DNA of 64,000 nucleotides from contig QANU01101148.1 of the NCBI GenBank assembly GCA_003254905.1, forward strand, positions 416,630 to 480,629. The letters run 5' to 3'. The translations under genes were made by a program, and so were the position numbers. Below the pieces are notes generated by a model, which ran no database searches, had not been told where the DNA came from, and saw only the letters and a program-made list of their open reading frames with translations. This DNA is from Nissolia schottii. Lineage: Eukaryota > Streptophyta > Magnoliopsida > Fabales > Fabaceae. Shown here in pieces: positions 35,724 to 47,675 of this stretch (positions are counted from its first letter, which is position 1; each line of letters starts with the position of its first letter).

Positions 35724-36148
35724 TTGTGTTTGTGTGTGGAGTCTAGGGTTTCTTCTATTTCTGGGACTGGTTATTGATTTGAGTCACTAACGAAGCTCAC
35801 GAGATTTGATTTGGTATTTGGTTATACTGTGTTGTTTGTTATAAAAGTGAGATTTGGGGGAAGACAGGAGTGAAGGATTAGAAAACACCACCCCACCTTC
35901 TGGCGCTCGTAACTCGTGAGTATATGAAATAGAAAAGGGGGTTTCAGTGGGCCATGGTACAGATGGCCTGTGCAAAAGTTACCAGGAAATGCCACAACTC
36001 CACATCACTCCCAACTTACATGCTCTTGGAGCATCCAACCAACTTGTTTGTTTTGGATTAGCTCGGGGTCATCGGATTAAAAATTTATCAAAATCTGTTA
36101 TTAATAAGTTGATTATCGGTTTTTAAATTTTTTGACTCACAAATTCTG
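35724..36148. other. Upstream region of the TBC gene
   Basis: The probable 5' UTR and promoter of the minus-strand RabGAP. It includes a GTTTGTGTGTGGAG tract just before the start codon. No clear TATA box; nothing else recognised. Confidence 0.45.
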
Positions 36149-37650
36149 TCACGACCCAATCGGAGTTATGATTGACGATGCATAGGGGACTACGGCCCCT
36201 AGCAAGTCTCGCATACTTAATTTTTAGAAACGCGGACATAATTTTTCTTGTATATAGACTTATTCCAACCAAAAAAACAAACACTTGTAATCAATTCGCA
36301 ATTGACTAAATTTATTCGCAAATCCAGGAGCTTTTCAAATAAAAGAAAACATAGTAGTTTGCAAGTTCAAAATAATTCTTAAATTACATATTTAAATTCC
36401 AATCAACATAATACTACATGACTGTGGATGTGAGAATCGGTCAGATCCCGCTTGTGGGTTTACTAGAGCTTTCTAAAAAAAGATAATACAATAGATTAGA
36501 AAACGAGTACAGCCTAGTACAAGTTGGGCTCACCACAAGAAGAAAATCCTTTGCAATCTAAGAAGAAGGAGGAATTGAAGTCGATCCGTATCTGTATCTC
36601 AAAAGGGGAAAACAAGAAAGAGTGAGTTTGGAAGCTCAGTGGTAGGTAGATGTAATTATAGTAAACAAGGGACAAGTGAGAAAAAGTCATGATATTTAGA
36701 GAGAGAATTAGGAGAAAATAGGGTTAGAAAGAGAGAAGAGGCCTCGACAAAAATGAGCCTCTCACGTATTCAAAACATATAGTTCACATTTCTTCAATTT
36801 CTCAAAAGAACCTAATTGATTCTCACAACACGTTCAAAAACACATTTTCAATTCACATTTATACACATTTATATTAATATACAAAATAAATTACAATTAC
36901 AACTAACTACTCATAACACAAGCCTCCAGGAGGCGGAGAAATTGATCTGCGGATTGGCCGAAACTTGGGAAAAATAACCGAAGCCTACCAACGCTATAGA
37001 TAAAACAACAATGTCATTGGTTAGGATCAATTTAACCCAAATCACTAATATTCATGAAATCTCAACCAAGGGTTTCTAAGCAATCAAATTATAGACTTGA
37101 ATAATCAAGTATCCAACTCAATCACAACACCAACAAGAGATTTAAGTTAAGAAATTACCTTTGATTACCCAAGAGAAGGGAATTTTTGGGTAGCCCTAGG
37201 ATCACCACCAAAAACTCCAAGAGAGCTCCAATGGAGGTTCTAAAGAGAAAGCAAGGAAGGATGATGATGATGATGATAATGAAGGTGGAGTGAAGGATTT
37301 GAAGTGATTTGGAGTGGTATGGAAGGTTTGGGGAGGATTTTGGTGTTAGGGTTTTGGGTTTTCTAGAGAGAATTAGGAGAAAATATGGTTAGAAAGAGAG
37401 AAGAGGGCTCGACAAAAATGAGCCTCTCACGCATTTAAAACGCCCTTGGACACAAATCATTCGAATGAACTGCCTCTGAAACCCAAAAATTGTGAAATAA
37501 ATCAAGTCATTCGAATGATCTATGGAGTCATTCAAATGACTCAATTTCTTTAGCCTCAGAACTAAAATATCAGCTGAATATTATCTCAAACTCAACAAAA
37601 ATCAATGTTTTGAACAACAGAATTAATAAATAGATAAATATCTAATTAAA
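36149..37650. repeat. Dispersed-repeat sequence, LTR-like start TGTCACGACCC
   Basis: It starts TGTCACGACCCAATCGGAG and contains ACTACGGCCCCTAGCAAG, a head seen in many plant dispersed repeats and often annotated as LTR. Near 37460-37545 it has repeated TCATTCGAATGA palindromes. Within it is a 77-base direct repeat. No primer-binding site, coding domain, second LTR or target duplication was found, so the class is uncertain. Confidence 0.4.
36700..37441. repeat. 77-bp direct repeat pair
   Basis: AGAGAGAATTAGGAGAAAAT... through GAGCCTCTCACG..., at 36700-36776 and 37365-37441, with about five differences. The 588 bases between the copies are not duplicated. Confidence 0.8.
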
Positions 37651-37851
37651 ATGAAATAAAAGTCACTCTTATATTCTGTTTGGTAATGGTATACAAGACA
37701 CAATTTATTGTATCTGTATCCAGTTTAGTTTTGTGGTACAAGACATAAAAAAAAATGAAAACCTGACATATATGGTAGAACCTCTGATGGATTTGAGCTC
37801 AATCTATGGTAATGAACCACATATAAAACCTGACCTAGTTAGTAATGATCG

Positions 37852-38051
37852 AAGGGACTTATCTTCTATCCTTTTAGTACACCTGGAGGGTACCACCCCT
37901 TCAGAAAATTTACAACTCCTTGATGGGGTAACCAACTAACTACATTGGTCCAGAGGACATTTATCTTCTTCCTTTCCGTACACTTGGAGGGTATCACCCC
38001 TATAGAAAATGTACAACTCCTTAGTGGAGTGACCAACTAATTGCATTGGTT
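37852..38051. repeat. ~100-bp imperfect tandem duplication
   Basis: Units at 37852-37951 and 37952-38051 share ACTTATCTTCT/ATTTATCTTCT, GTACACYTGGAGGGTAYCAC, GAAAATKTACAACTCCTT and ACCAACTAAYTRCATTGGT. Divergence is roughly 15 percent, so the duplication is old. Confidence 0.8.
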
Positions 38052-38869
38052 CAAAGGACGTGCTTCACTTGGGAAGTAAATTATGTATTTAACCCTTATA
38101 AGTGTGTTATTTAAAAACGTATTATGAATATCTCCTCAGACGAGAGCCTAATCTATCATTTATTCTTAAAACATCTTATGAATTTACCTCGATTGAGGAA
38201 TTAAATAGTCTTCCACTTACTCTTTGAAAAATCATACAACACACTTATTAGGGAGTAGCGTTATCATTCTCTTACACATTATGATGGCCTTCACATCGCT
38301 CAATTTTCTATTTTAATACATACTCTAAACATTATAATGAATAACAAATAGTTTATCATATATATCATCACATTGAGTACAATCATAACACTCCAAAGAG
38401 AAAAGTTACACAAAATCATTCTTGAATTAGCAAATTGATCACACATGAAATACCCTAAAAATTATCTAATCAGCACGGGGTTGGGTCCTAATCCAAGCTG
38501 CTACCTTAAGATTGCTCTCAAAGCTGTGATTAACCCAAAATAATAGTTCGCCACACAATAAGTCGGTAATTGTTGACTAGAGCATAGATATCCAATTTGC
38601 ATATGCGAAAAATCAATTCTTCGCTTCTCATTCGAACATACCCTTAATAAAGATCAAGCTAAACTTAATTACAAATGAAATCAACTCCTCCTTAGCATAC
38701 TATTATACTAAATCTCTAGTAGAAATCACGTCTTCATATCTTACTAAGTTGAACTAATTTAATACAAGTGAAGTCACCATTAACTAAGCTCATCAATTAA
38801 TTTCTTTCTACAAGATAAGATCAAGCTTCCTGTTTCCTAGTTCTCTTTAAAAATTAATGTATCAATCCA

Positions 38870-39160
38870 AAAGGCATGAGACTCTACCCTACGGTTCTTG
38901 ATAGTCTTGGATTAATTTTTTTATGTTAAAAATTCTAGATTTAGTCTCTATTTTTCTAGAATTCCTCAAGAATGAGGTGCCCCAAAATTCCCATTTTGTT
39001 GTCCCTTTTTACCCGAAAAACCTAAATCCTCTCTAAAATTTAATTTATTGTACCCAAAGAGGCTTGGGACTCTACTCGAAGGTTTTTGATAGCCTCGGAT
39101 CCATTTTTAATGTTATTTCCCCTAGAATTGGTCTCAAATTTTTTTAATTCCTTATTTTCC
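38870..39160. repeat. Two ~100-bp diverged direct repeats
   Basis: 38871-38975 and 39046-39160 share the order AAAGGCATGAGACTCTACCC / AGAGGCTTGGGACTCTACTC, then GTT(C/T)TTGATAG(T/C)CT(T/C)GGAT, a T-run, and CTAGAATTSSTC. No gene is present. The surrounding 38052-40280 region shows nothing else recognisable. Confidence 0.6.
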
Positions 39161-40289
39161 CTTGTTTATCCAAAAATATTATTTTTTAAAATTGCTTAGG
39201 ATGACATGAAAACTCATACCAAGACACCCATTGGGGCTTTAGGCATAGGTTCCTGCTTCACTGAGTTATTGGTTGACAACTAGGGCCCACTAATGACTTA
39301 TTTGATGATAAAAAACTCAACAAAGTGGTTTGAGACACTTGTTTCAAGAAGGATAAGTGGTAGAGACATGTGGCACCCATGCATGGCGCCATGTGTTGTG
39401 ATGTGTCACGCGTTGGTTCGGCATGTGATTTAAGGCACGTTGAGAACTAAAACGCAACCATTTTTCTTGTACAAGGTTATTATGGAATTAAAAGAAATAA
39501 AGTATATATATAAAACATGTTAAGAGTGTGTCCGACACTCAAACTTGGACTCAAAAGGCTTTAGATAGAGAGGAACCAAGCAAAGGAAGTACTTGAGAAA
39601 AACTTAATTCTTAAACTAAAATTCCTATTCACGAGTTAACAAGGGTTTCAGGATCGGCAAGGAATAAAGGTGACAATATCTACACTTCTCTCAAGGTGGA
39701 GGACAAGTCCTGAGACTTTCTCTATGGGTCTCTAGCTCAAGGGTTCAGTCAGTGGGAAATGTGGTTGACCGATGAAATGCCAAACACTGACTCTAGGCAA
39801 TAACCTAAACATTCAAGTTTCCTCCTCACATTATCATGAAAATAAAGATGAAATAACTCATTTGTTGTTGTATGATTCATCTAATACGAGATTAAAAATA
39901 AAATTTAAATTGGACAGATGATATTCTAAAAGACTACTTAAAATAACAAAAATATGGGATGTTACATCAACAGATTTTAGTGGTCAAAATTCTTCGGTTA
40001 TGATTTTGTTGACAAAATATCCCTCGATATATGAATGACGAAAAGAATTAGTTAACCGTTTCTTGCCTATGTTTTCAACGAATTTGAGCATTTAAATCTG
40101 TCAAAACTTAGTATGGAAAATATCCATAAATTTTGTTGGCCTAGGAAGGTTTTGTTGTAGTGATAATTATATGTATTAAGGAAAATTAAAATGGAAAAGT
40201 TTGTGGCCCAACTTTTAGTTTAACGAGAAATTCTAACAACTTTTCTTTCTTTTGGTCGATAATTCAATCAGCTTAAAAAAAATTATAAA
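39161..40289. other. Unassigned intergenic DNA
   Basis: A/T-rich spacer. Short phrases near 39640-39790 resemble transcribed repeat sequence, but no terminus, domain or open frame identifies an element. Confidence 0.3.
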
Positions 40290-40314
40290 AATTATATATA
40301 TATATATATATATA

Positions 40315-40348
<34 letters not shown>
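40290..40348. repeat. Compound (AT)n(CT)n microsatellite
   Basis: An (AT)n tract joins directly to (CT)n at about 40315-40348. It lies about 120 bp upstream of the F-box gene TATA box; CT tracts are common in plant core-promoter regions. Confidence 0.9.
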
Positions 40349-40350
<2 letters not shown>

Positions 40351-40467
40351 CTCTCTTAAGCGTTGCGCCCTCTCACCCACCCAAGTCCCAAATAGCAAAA
40401 CCCGCACTTAAGTGTTGGCAACTCTTCACCCTTGAGGAACTTGACGAGTCCCGACTTTCTTCCCTCT

Positions 40468-40475
40468 TATAAATA
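40468..40475 (+). promoter_or_regulatory. TATA box, probable F-box gene promoter
   Basis: TATAAATA downstream of the CT-rich tract. The start codon is 700 bases downstream, so a long 5' UTR or a 5' UTR intron is implied; a donor-like AG/GTTCG lies near 40588. The link to the F-box gene is inferred from position. Confidence 0.45.
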
Positions 40476-41174
40476 CACAGTGGCTGAAGCTCTTGAACCA
40501 TCTCATCCTGCGACCGAAAAACCTCTCTTGTTTGCACCGGCAGCGGTTCCTCCAACCTGCGACTGCATGAGCACTTTGACGTAGCAGGTTCGTTTCCCCT
40601 TCTCCACTGAATTCATTTCAGCAATTGAGCTTGGGTCTTTTTGTGAACTTCTATAGGGATTTGTGTTGTGAATTACTGATTGAAGATTGTATAATTTTAA
40701 TGACCGATTTTTGTTTTTTATTTTTAAGTTATTGCTTTGAAAATAAAAAAGGCCTTCTAATGATGTGCCATCCATCATGTTAGTATCAGAGAACCATTTT
40801 GGTGAGAATGATCGAATGAAATGTATTATCAATTCAGTATATATATACAGGGTCCATTGTTGAAAAATAACAAACTTCCGTAAGAAAGTTCTAACGGCTA
40901 ATATGTACAGTAAGTTAATAACTACTAAATTGTATACCTATTCGTGTTTGATACTGATAAGAGGTTTCATTTGTGTTCTGAATATGGTTGTGAAGATTTG
41001 ATGCATAAGAATTTTTTAGATGACCTTGGAGCAAGATATTTCTGTAGCGACATGGAAAAGGCAAACAATGAATGAATGAAAGCAAAAGGAATGTCTTGGT
41101 CAAAGAGCATCTGGGTAAGGGCATAGACTCTTAGCGATTAAAAATGATATAATATCCTCACCTCACTTCAGAAT

Positions 41175-42257
41175 ATGGCCACGGAAAAGAAGATGAAGAA
41201 GAAAAACAACAACAACTGCAACAAGGACATCCCTCAAGAGTTGATGCTGGAAATCCTTTTGAGGCTGCCTGTCAAATCTCTCTTGCGTTTCAAGTGTGTG
41301 TCTAGGCCGTGGCTTTCCATCATCTCCAGTTACGGCTTTGCAAAATCACATTTTGAACTCTCTGCCACACCCAACCATAAACTTCTATGCTATGATGATT
41401 CTGAACTTGGATCCATTGATCCGAATGCATTGTTTAATGATCACCCTGCTCCAGTAAAGCTCATTTGTCCACACCCGACACCTGTTTATGCTAATATTCA
41501 AGGTTCTTGCAGAGGATTTATAATGTTACGGCAATACCCTGATCTTATTATATGGAATCCATCAACTGGTGTCCATAAACGAATTTCATACTCTCATATT
41601 GCACCATGTCTTAATGGCCATAACGGTGGTGATGATTCACTTCTATATGGTTTTGGATATGATGCGTCAAAGGATGACTACTTGTTAGTTATAGCTTGGT
41701 CTAATGACAGCGGGCAAAATTTCTTGGAGTATTTCTCCGTGAGAAACAATAAATGGGAAAATTTTGAGGTTACACATCTAAGAGCTGATATGGATGGTGC
41801 TATTTCACCTGGGTTCTACTTAAATGGTACTATTCATTGGGATGCTTTTAGTGACTATATTCTTGCCTTTGATATGATTGAAAGGAAATTTTTCAAGATA
41901 CCTCTGCCATTGCCACTAGCACAAGCTGTCATGACTTGTTGTTTAGAGCTGCTGGGAGGATTCCTAAGTGTGTCTGTATGGACTCCGAACAATGAAACTG
42001 AGATATGGGTGATGAAAGAATACAAAGTGCAATCATCATGGACTATGTATAAGATTTCTGACAGCACCTTTGATCCTATATACTTTACTATAGGTTGTGA
42101 AATTATTGGATTTAATTGCCATGGAGGATTAGTGAAATATAATGATAAAGGAGAGCTGCTAGAGCATAGCCCAAGTTGTCATTATGACTATCACTACTGG
42201 ATGTATACAGAAAGTCTACTGTCACTCCCTAGTGACTCTGGGGTAGCTAGGGTATGA
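41175..42257 (+). CDS. F-box protein with F-box-associated (FBA) domain
   Basis: Single-exon protein of 360 residues and a probable substrate-recognition subunit of an SCF ubiquitin ligase. The N-terminus is Lys/Asn-rich. The F-box spans about residues 17-60 (DIPQELMLEILLRLPVKSLL followed by RFKCVSRPWLSII). The FBA-type beta region follows, with GSCRGFIML, LIIWNPSTGVHKRI, YGFGYDASKDDYLLV, the FYLNGTIHW block, ILAFDMIERKF and an ELLGGFLSVSV strand. This is the large, fast-evolving plant family that includes CPR1 and At3g06240/At3g23880-type proteins; the target cannot be predicted. The first ATG of the frame is used and the frame is intact. A slightly short C-terminus (ending LPSDSGVARV) is within the family range. 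Confidence 0.92.
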   Translation: MATEKKMKKKNNNNCNKDIPQELMLEILLRLPVKSLLRFKCVSRPWLSIISSYGFAKSHFELSATPNHKLLCYDDSELGSIDPNALFNDHPAPVKLICPHPTPVYANIQGSCRGFIMLRQYPDLIIWNPSTGVHKRISYSHIAPCLNGHNGGDDSLLYGFGYDASKDDYLLVIAWSNDSGQNFLEYFSVRNNKWENFEVTHLRADMDGAISPGFYLNGTIHWDAFSDYILAFDMIERKFFKIPLPLPLAQAVMTCCLELLGGFLSVSVWTPNNETEIWVMKEYKVQSSWTMYKISDSTFDPIYFTIGCEIIGFNCHGGLVKYNDKGELLEHSPSCHYDYHYWMYTESLLSLPSDSGVARV

Positions 42258-42656
42258 AACATTCTCATCTGTTTGACCTTTTTGTTTCTTATTCATCTTG
42301 CATTAAGAGAAATGCAGCAAAACATGAGTTTTTTTATTTACTAATGCTTAGGAAATTAACCAATTGTTTGCTTCCTCAAGATGACCATAGGCAATTTGAA
42401 TGGTCACTTGGTCAGTTCTAGAAGAAAAATGGATCATGTTCAAAAAATAAAGAATAAGGTTCTGTAATGAGATTTTTTTTTTTAATGCTAAAGCTAAATT
42501 GTTTTAGAATGATTATTATGCAGTGACTTTTGTGTTAAGCTCATTTTCTGCAGACCATTGTATATGTAATGTTGAGAATATCTTAATTGATGTGATGTCT
42601 TTACGAATCATAATCACAGTGAGGTTAAAGAAGAAAAGAGAATCAAGAGAGAACCA

Positions 42657-42691
<35 letters not shown>

Positions 42692-43559
42692 TTTAGTTGA
42701 AGTTTTCCTTAAAATAAGACTTCCTTCCGGTTATGATTGGTGAATACACAATGATGTACGAATAGTGCAGAAGGAGTTTTATCACTTTTTTTTTTTGGGT
42801 GCTGAAGGAGTTTTATCACTAATTACATTTATGAGAGAATTGAAGAAATGCAGAAAAATCTTATCATTTCTGAAGTATCATACACTTCTTATACAGAGGA
42901 GTCAAAACTGAAAGCTTAAAACCGAAGCTATATGTGCTAACTAACTAACTAACCTGAGTTAGTTTCTAACTAACAATTAGTGTAACTGTACTAATATTTT
43001 TTCTTTGAATTTAATGCATTAAAAATTAGTGAGTAATTAAGTTTATATACTAGCTTATATTAACATGCTTTTAGTTAATTTAATTTTGAGAATTAATTTG
43101 TTGAAATTTGAGTGTTTATATATATATTATATAAAGTAAATTTTACACTAATATGAAATTAATTAGCTAAGAGCTCAAGTAATACTTTTTTTAATTTATA
43201 ATTATTAAAATGTTATTTAATTATAAATTTACACTAATTTTCACTTCCCATTAAAACTACTTCACTGCACATTGCATTTAATAGGTTAAGAGCATAATTA
43301 ATATTTACTCTAATTTATGATTATTACATTACAGAGTTCAATTTAATTTGTAATGAAAATGTATTAAAATCCTTTTTTGATATACAATGAGGTTGTCCAC
43401 CGATGCCGATTAAATCTTTGACATTTAGTTAAGGGAGGATGAACTCTTTGTTATTCAGTTGTGTTTGATTGTGGATTAATTTTTCTGTGCTTAATTTTTT
43501 TGTTAACTGGTCATTGATGATTTGTTGGTAAACTTAGGGGAACTTTGAAAAAAAAAACC
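42258..43559. other. F-box gene 3' flank and spacer
   Basis: Probable 3' UTR, then a poly-T run (42659-42690), a (CTAA)n tract near 42938-42954 and A/T-rich DNA. No gene seen. Confidence 0.5.
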
Positions 43560-44060
43560 TAGGTGGTAATGAGAAATTGATCATCACTTAACTATCTAGC
43601 CTCACACGCTACCAAAGGATTCATAGAACCTAATCCCTTGGTAAACTAAATTAATTTTAAGAGATTAGTTAATCAGATTGTTCATAGAAGGTACGCATGA
43701 TCTCGAGAGAGACTTACGTTAGAATTGGAATCTAAGTTGTCATTCAGAAATAACTTGAATAACAAAGAAAACAGAATTAAGGAAATATTAGTGGTGAAAT
43801 CGGAGTCCTAATCACCTTAACTATAACTGAATCAATTCCCAATTGTTTTGATCTGCGTTTCAATTTCTGTCCTATTTAATTTCCATTTCTTGAAATTCCT
43901 TTTTCATGATTCGACTCTATAGTTGTAATTTTTAATTGCATTTGTGATCATAACTGTCCTCGTGGGAACAATACTTTGGTCCTAAGACCAATACTTTATT
44001 ACTTGGCAACATGGTATACTTGTACTTGGCAACATGGTATACTTGCCGCATGTGTTTTTC
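43560..44060 (+). repeat. LTR-leader-like remnant with 23-bp tandem repeat
   Basis: The phrase CTCGTGGGAACAATACTTTG near 43961, then ACCAATACTTTATTACTTGG, has the look of the 3' end of plant LTRs, where CCTGTGGGAWCGATA...TATTACTTG is common. Directly after it, TACTTGGCAACATGGTATAC plus TTG is repeated exactly at 44000-44022 and 44023-44045. No other retrotransposon parts were found. Confidence 0.4.
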
Positions 44061-44565
44061 TCAAACCAAATTGGTCAATTTAAAAAATAACATGGACTGA
44101 ATTGATTGATATAAAAAATAATAGGGACTAACTCGACCATAGATTTACGAATGATGAAATTATCCGAGTCTCTAATGGGGGGATGGGGTTATCCTTTATA
44201 TTATGTTGATACTCATGTGGCGAGTGGGCTTTACGCTGGAGAGAGAGTGGGAGTAAATGAGAGAAAATCTGCCTTGACCAAGAGAAATTATGACGTGATG
44301 GATAAAGAGTGTGATTTAATGGAGATAAATGTGTTTAGAAGATTAAAAAATAAGAGTATTGATACCTTTCTTACTAAGTATTGATACCGCATGCACAAGT
44401 GTTGATGACACAAACATTGGTACCATCTCAATCAGAGCTATTACTTATTGTACAAAATATAACACAATTTTGTTTTTTTCTCCCATGTTATACACGAGGG
44501 TATTTTGTTTAGGTGGGGTTGAAATCACAATGCCAATTTAACATATATTAAAAATGACTTATTTA

Positions 44566-44755
44566 AAGAGTAGGTTGCACTTTAAAGATTAAAGTGCATA
44601 CATAAACACTAGTAGTTAATCATAAAAAAATGACATTTTTTTAAAACTAAAATTACTTAAAAATTAATTGTGTACATTAATTACCTTTTTAACGATTATG
44701 TGTATACTTTAATTTTTAAACTAGAAACTACGCTTTAGTATACTACTATTAATTG
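44566..44755. mobile_element. Small foldback MITE-like unit
   Basis: The left part TTTAAAGATTAAAGTGCATA and the right part, reverse-complemented as TTTAAAAATTAAAGTATACA, form imperfect inverted repeats around an A/T-rich centre. The ends are approximate. It lies about 330 bp upstream of the SR-protein start codon. Confidence 0.45.
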
Positions 44756-45079
44756 ACCGGTAGAACGAAAAGACGCATATCCAAACATGCCCTGAAGTAA
44801 CATTGCTTGGTAACCCTAGAAGCTGAAAAGAAGAAGCTTTAAATATCAGGCGGCGGGGTCTGCCCTGGCTCCTCTGCCTGCCTCTTCAACCTTAACCTAT
44901 CCTCTCACAGTTGCTCTCTCTCTCTCTCTCACACACACACTCTCTCTTCACTTTTCACCGTTATTCGGTTAAGTCATCTCTCGTTCCCTTCATTTCTATC
45001 TTACAAATGAATAGATCTATTGACCGCACGTGTTATGGATCTAAGCTAATGTTGATGCTATTGTTGTTTGATGGCAGAT

Positions 45080-47675
45080 ATGAGAGGAAGGAGTTACAGT
45101 CCATCCCCTCCGCCAGCAAGGGGTTATAGCCGAAGAGGAAGGAGTCCCAGCCCTAGGGGCCGCTACTCTGGCCGCCAAAGAGATCTCCCTACCAGCCTTC
45201 TTGTTCGTAACCTTCGCCATGATTGTAGGTACAAACCTTTCTTTCTTCTCTATTACTACTATTATTATTATTGTTACTATCATCGTGCACTTTATTCTTT
45301 TTTTTTCCCATTGATTTTTGATGTATTCGTCTAACGTTTTCTTATCTTGCAGACCTGAGGATCTTCGCAGACCTTTTGGCCAATTTGGTGCGCTTAAAGA
45401 TATTTACCTGCCCAAGGATTATTACACTGGGTGAGCTTAGAATTTTTAATTATTTTTATTCCCTCCACCTTTTTATTCATATATTGCATTTGAATTTAAT
45501 ATTATCATCTCATTTCATTCAGTTTCCGATGTACTAGTGAATATATAAAACCCATTTTACCCAAGCTTCCGATGGAATTTTTAAGGATTTGGACAATTCT
45601 GAATTGTGAATTTCCCAACTAGGGTTTCTATTTGAGCTTGATATTCTGAATTCTTGTTTTTATCACCGGACTTTTTTTTTTCCCGAGACTGTTACGATTT
45701 TAATAGCAAGTCGGCATAAGTTTTCTTGGGGTTTAGCAGTGATTTAGAGTTTTGAAGACATCAATCGAGTAATTAAGAGTTCTTGTGAAGATGTTATTGA
45801 TAGTGAAGATTTCAAGCAACTTGAGTTTCATTACATTTTGAAGATGTTCCAAGTCTTGAAGATTTTCAAGTGATCTTAAAACTGACAAAAAGGTCAGCAG
45901 CCTAGTGCTTGCTTTACTATCCTGTCCTTCCGTATTATTGGGGGCTATTTCGGCAGCAATGTAGCTGTAAAGTTTTTCCGTTTACACAGTTTTCTGATCT
46001 CGTTTTGGTTTTTAATTGAGCCTACTCTTATGTTGTGACGGCATTTGGGATTTCCTTGTGTTTGTCCATCTTTCTGTTTTTGCAGAGAACCTCGTGGTTT
46101 TGGTTTTGTTCAATATGTTGATCCTGCTGATGCGGCCGATGCCAAATATCATATGGATGGTCAAGTTCTTCTTGGTCGGGAGTTGACTGTTGTCTTTGCC
46201 GAGGAGAACAGAAAGAAGCCGACTGAGATGAGGACAAGAGAGAGAAGGTAGGTTTTGCCTCATTATGAATTACTTTCGAACACATGCACTTGTGATCTAT
46301 GTACACATGAACAGAGATAACCAGACATATCATTACGCTCTGTTGCTTAAGGAGGAAGGATAAAAAAAATACTGGTGATTGTGATACTATTCATGAGGCT
46401 ATCCTATCATATTTGTCCTGAAAGGAATTTAAAGGTCCACCCAACTGTAATGCTCATTTGGATGTTTTTTTTGAAAAGTACTGCAGATGTTATTTGTGTT
46501 TTTCAGTTAGTCAGACAAACAAGGGTTCTGCTAGATTGTGCTAGTCAAGTTTTCCTGGTCCTGAAATTAATTTTAAGGGATCATTAAAATGGACTCATTC
46601 CCACTTGAATTTATGAATCATACTTGTATTCTTTTGAATTCATTGTTCCTTATTATATGTATTAAACATTTTGTTTTGATAAGTAGTATAATTACTGTGT
46701 GATGCTTCATTTTTATGCTGCAGATTTTTTGCTCATTGCAGCAAAGAGGTTAGTTGGAATTCTGATTGTCTATTTTAAACTTTAATGCCTTGTTAGGGGT
46801 CGATTTCATGATCGAAGAAGGTCTCCTCCTCGATATTCCCGATCACCTCGCTACTCTCAATCTCCCCCACCACGCAATAGTTCTCATTCCCGCAGTCGTG
46901 ACTATTATTCACCTCCCCCTAAACGAAGGGAATATTCAAGGTATGTTGCTTGTAAATGATCATATATTTTTGTAGTAAACCTTCAAATTTGTCCTTGGAG
47001 TTGCCAGCATTAATTAAGTTCGTCCTTAGGTTATGAAAATAGTCATATTAGTCATTGAAATTGCCAAAAATCGGTCAAGTTAGTTCTTCAAAATCAGTCA
47101 AATCAGTCATTCTCAGGGATTAACTTTAACTTCGGTAACGTGGACTAATATGACCATTTTTATAACATGATTTTGAAGGTTTACTCTATATTTTTGCTGC
47201 ATGTGGTTTGCTTAAACAATTAATTCCTCCTGATTTAGTTCTTATATTGTGATAGATAGCAGTTCTAGTTGTTTTGTAGTATTATAGGCCTAATCTGTTG
47301 TTTAGTGTTTGTGTGGGAGTTCCTGAATGAACTTTGATCATCATCAACATATTGGTTCTGTCATAAGAAATTTGATTGATATTTGGGTAGGCTTTTTTTT
47401 TTTTTTTTTTTTTTATAAAGACTTTTGCTGCAACAACTGGCTGTTTGATACATTTCCTATTTTATAGATCTCTGTCACCTGAGGATAGAAGGTACAGCCG
47501 AGAAAGATCATATTCACAGCATAGTAGAGAGAGGTCATACTCACGCTCCCCACCTTATAATGGGGGCTCAAGGAGCCATCGTCAGAGCCCAGCAAAGGGC
47601 CCCAGCCGGAGCAGAAGTCCAAGTCCAAACCGTGGTGGTAGGGAACCAATGCGTGGTAGGTCCCCCAGTCAGTGA
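45080..47675 (+). CDS. SCL30A: SC35-like SR splicing factor (SCL30A/SCL33 type)
   Basis: Predicted 246-residue plant SCL protein acting in nuclear speckles in pre-mRNA splice-site choice. Five coding exons join in phase: 45080-45228, 45353-45430, 46086-46247, 46797-46940 and 47468-47675. It has the plant-specific N-terminal charged extension (MRGRSYSPSPP), then one RRM (about 37-115) with RNP2 LLVRNL (40-45) and RNP1 RGFGFVQY (79-86). The conserved ELTVVFAEENRKKPTEMR follows, then an RS/SP-rich tail ending RGRSPSQ. The start at 45080 was chosen because the family starts MRGRSY; an in-frame ATG at 45071 lies before a likely acceptor (GGCAG at 45073-45077) and would then be intronic. The 655-bp second coding intron holds a GAAG cluster typical of autoregulated alternative splicing. 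SCL30A and SCL33 are close paralogues; the exact orthologue is uncertain. Confidence 0.94.
45754..45861 (+). promoter_or_regulatory. Intronic GAAG cluster, likely splicing autoregulatory element
   Basis: Five GAAG motifs (45754, 45787, 45805, 45840, 45858), each in a TGAAGA context, lie within 108 bases of the long intron 45431-46085. Arabidopsis SCL33 binds a conserved intronic region with GAAG repeats in its own pre-mRNA and controls its alternative splicing (established knowledge). Position and motif agree here; function in this species is inferred. Confidence 0.7.
46974..47185. mobile_element. MITE-like foldback in SR gene intron
   Basis: A perfect 14-bp terminal inverted repeat, AGTAAACCTTCAAA at 46974 and TTTGAAGGTTTACT ending 47185, encloses 184 bases with GTCCTTGGAGTTGCC and TCAGTCAAATCAGTCATT phrases. 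There is no coding frame. It is located in the last intron (46941-47467), whose acceptor follows a long T-run. Confidence 0.65.

Noticed and set aside
35441..35777. Gly-rich and Arg-rich open frames opposite or overlapping the first TBC exon
   Set aside because: Antisense or shifted readings of the GC-rich, Pro-coding first exon; no start context or family.
44151..44541. Short frames of 60-77 residues between the F-box and SR genes
   Set aside because: No conserved motif, weak codon pattern, A/T-rich surroundings.
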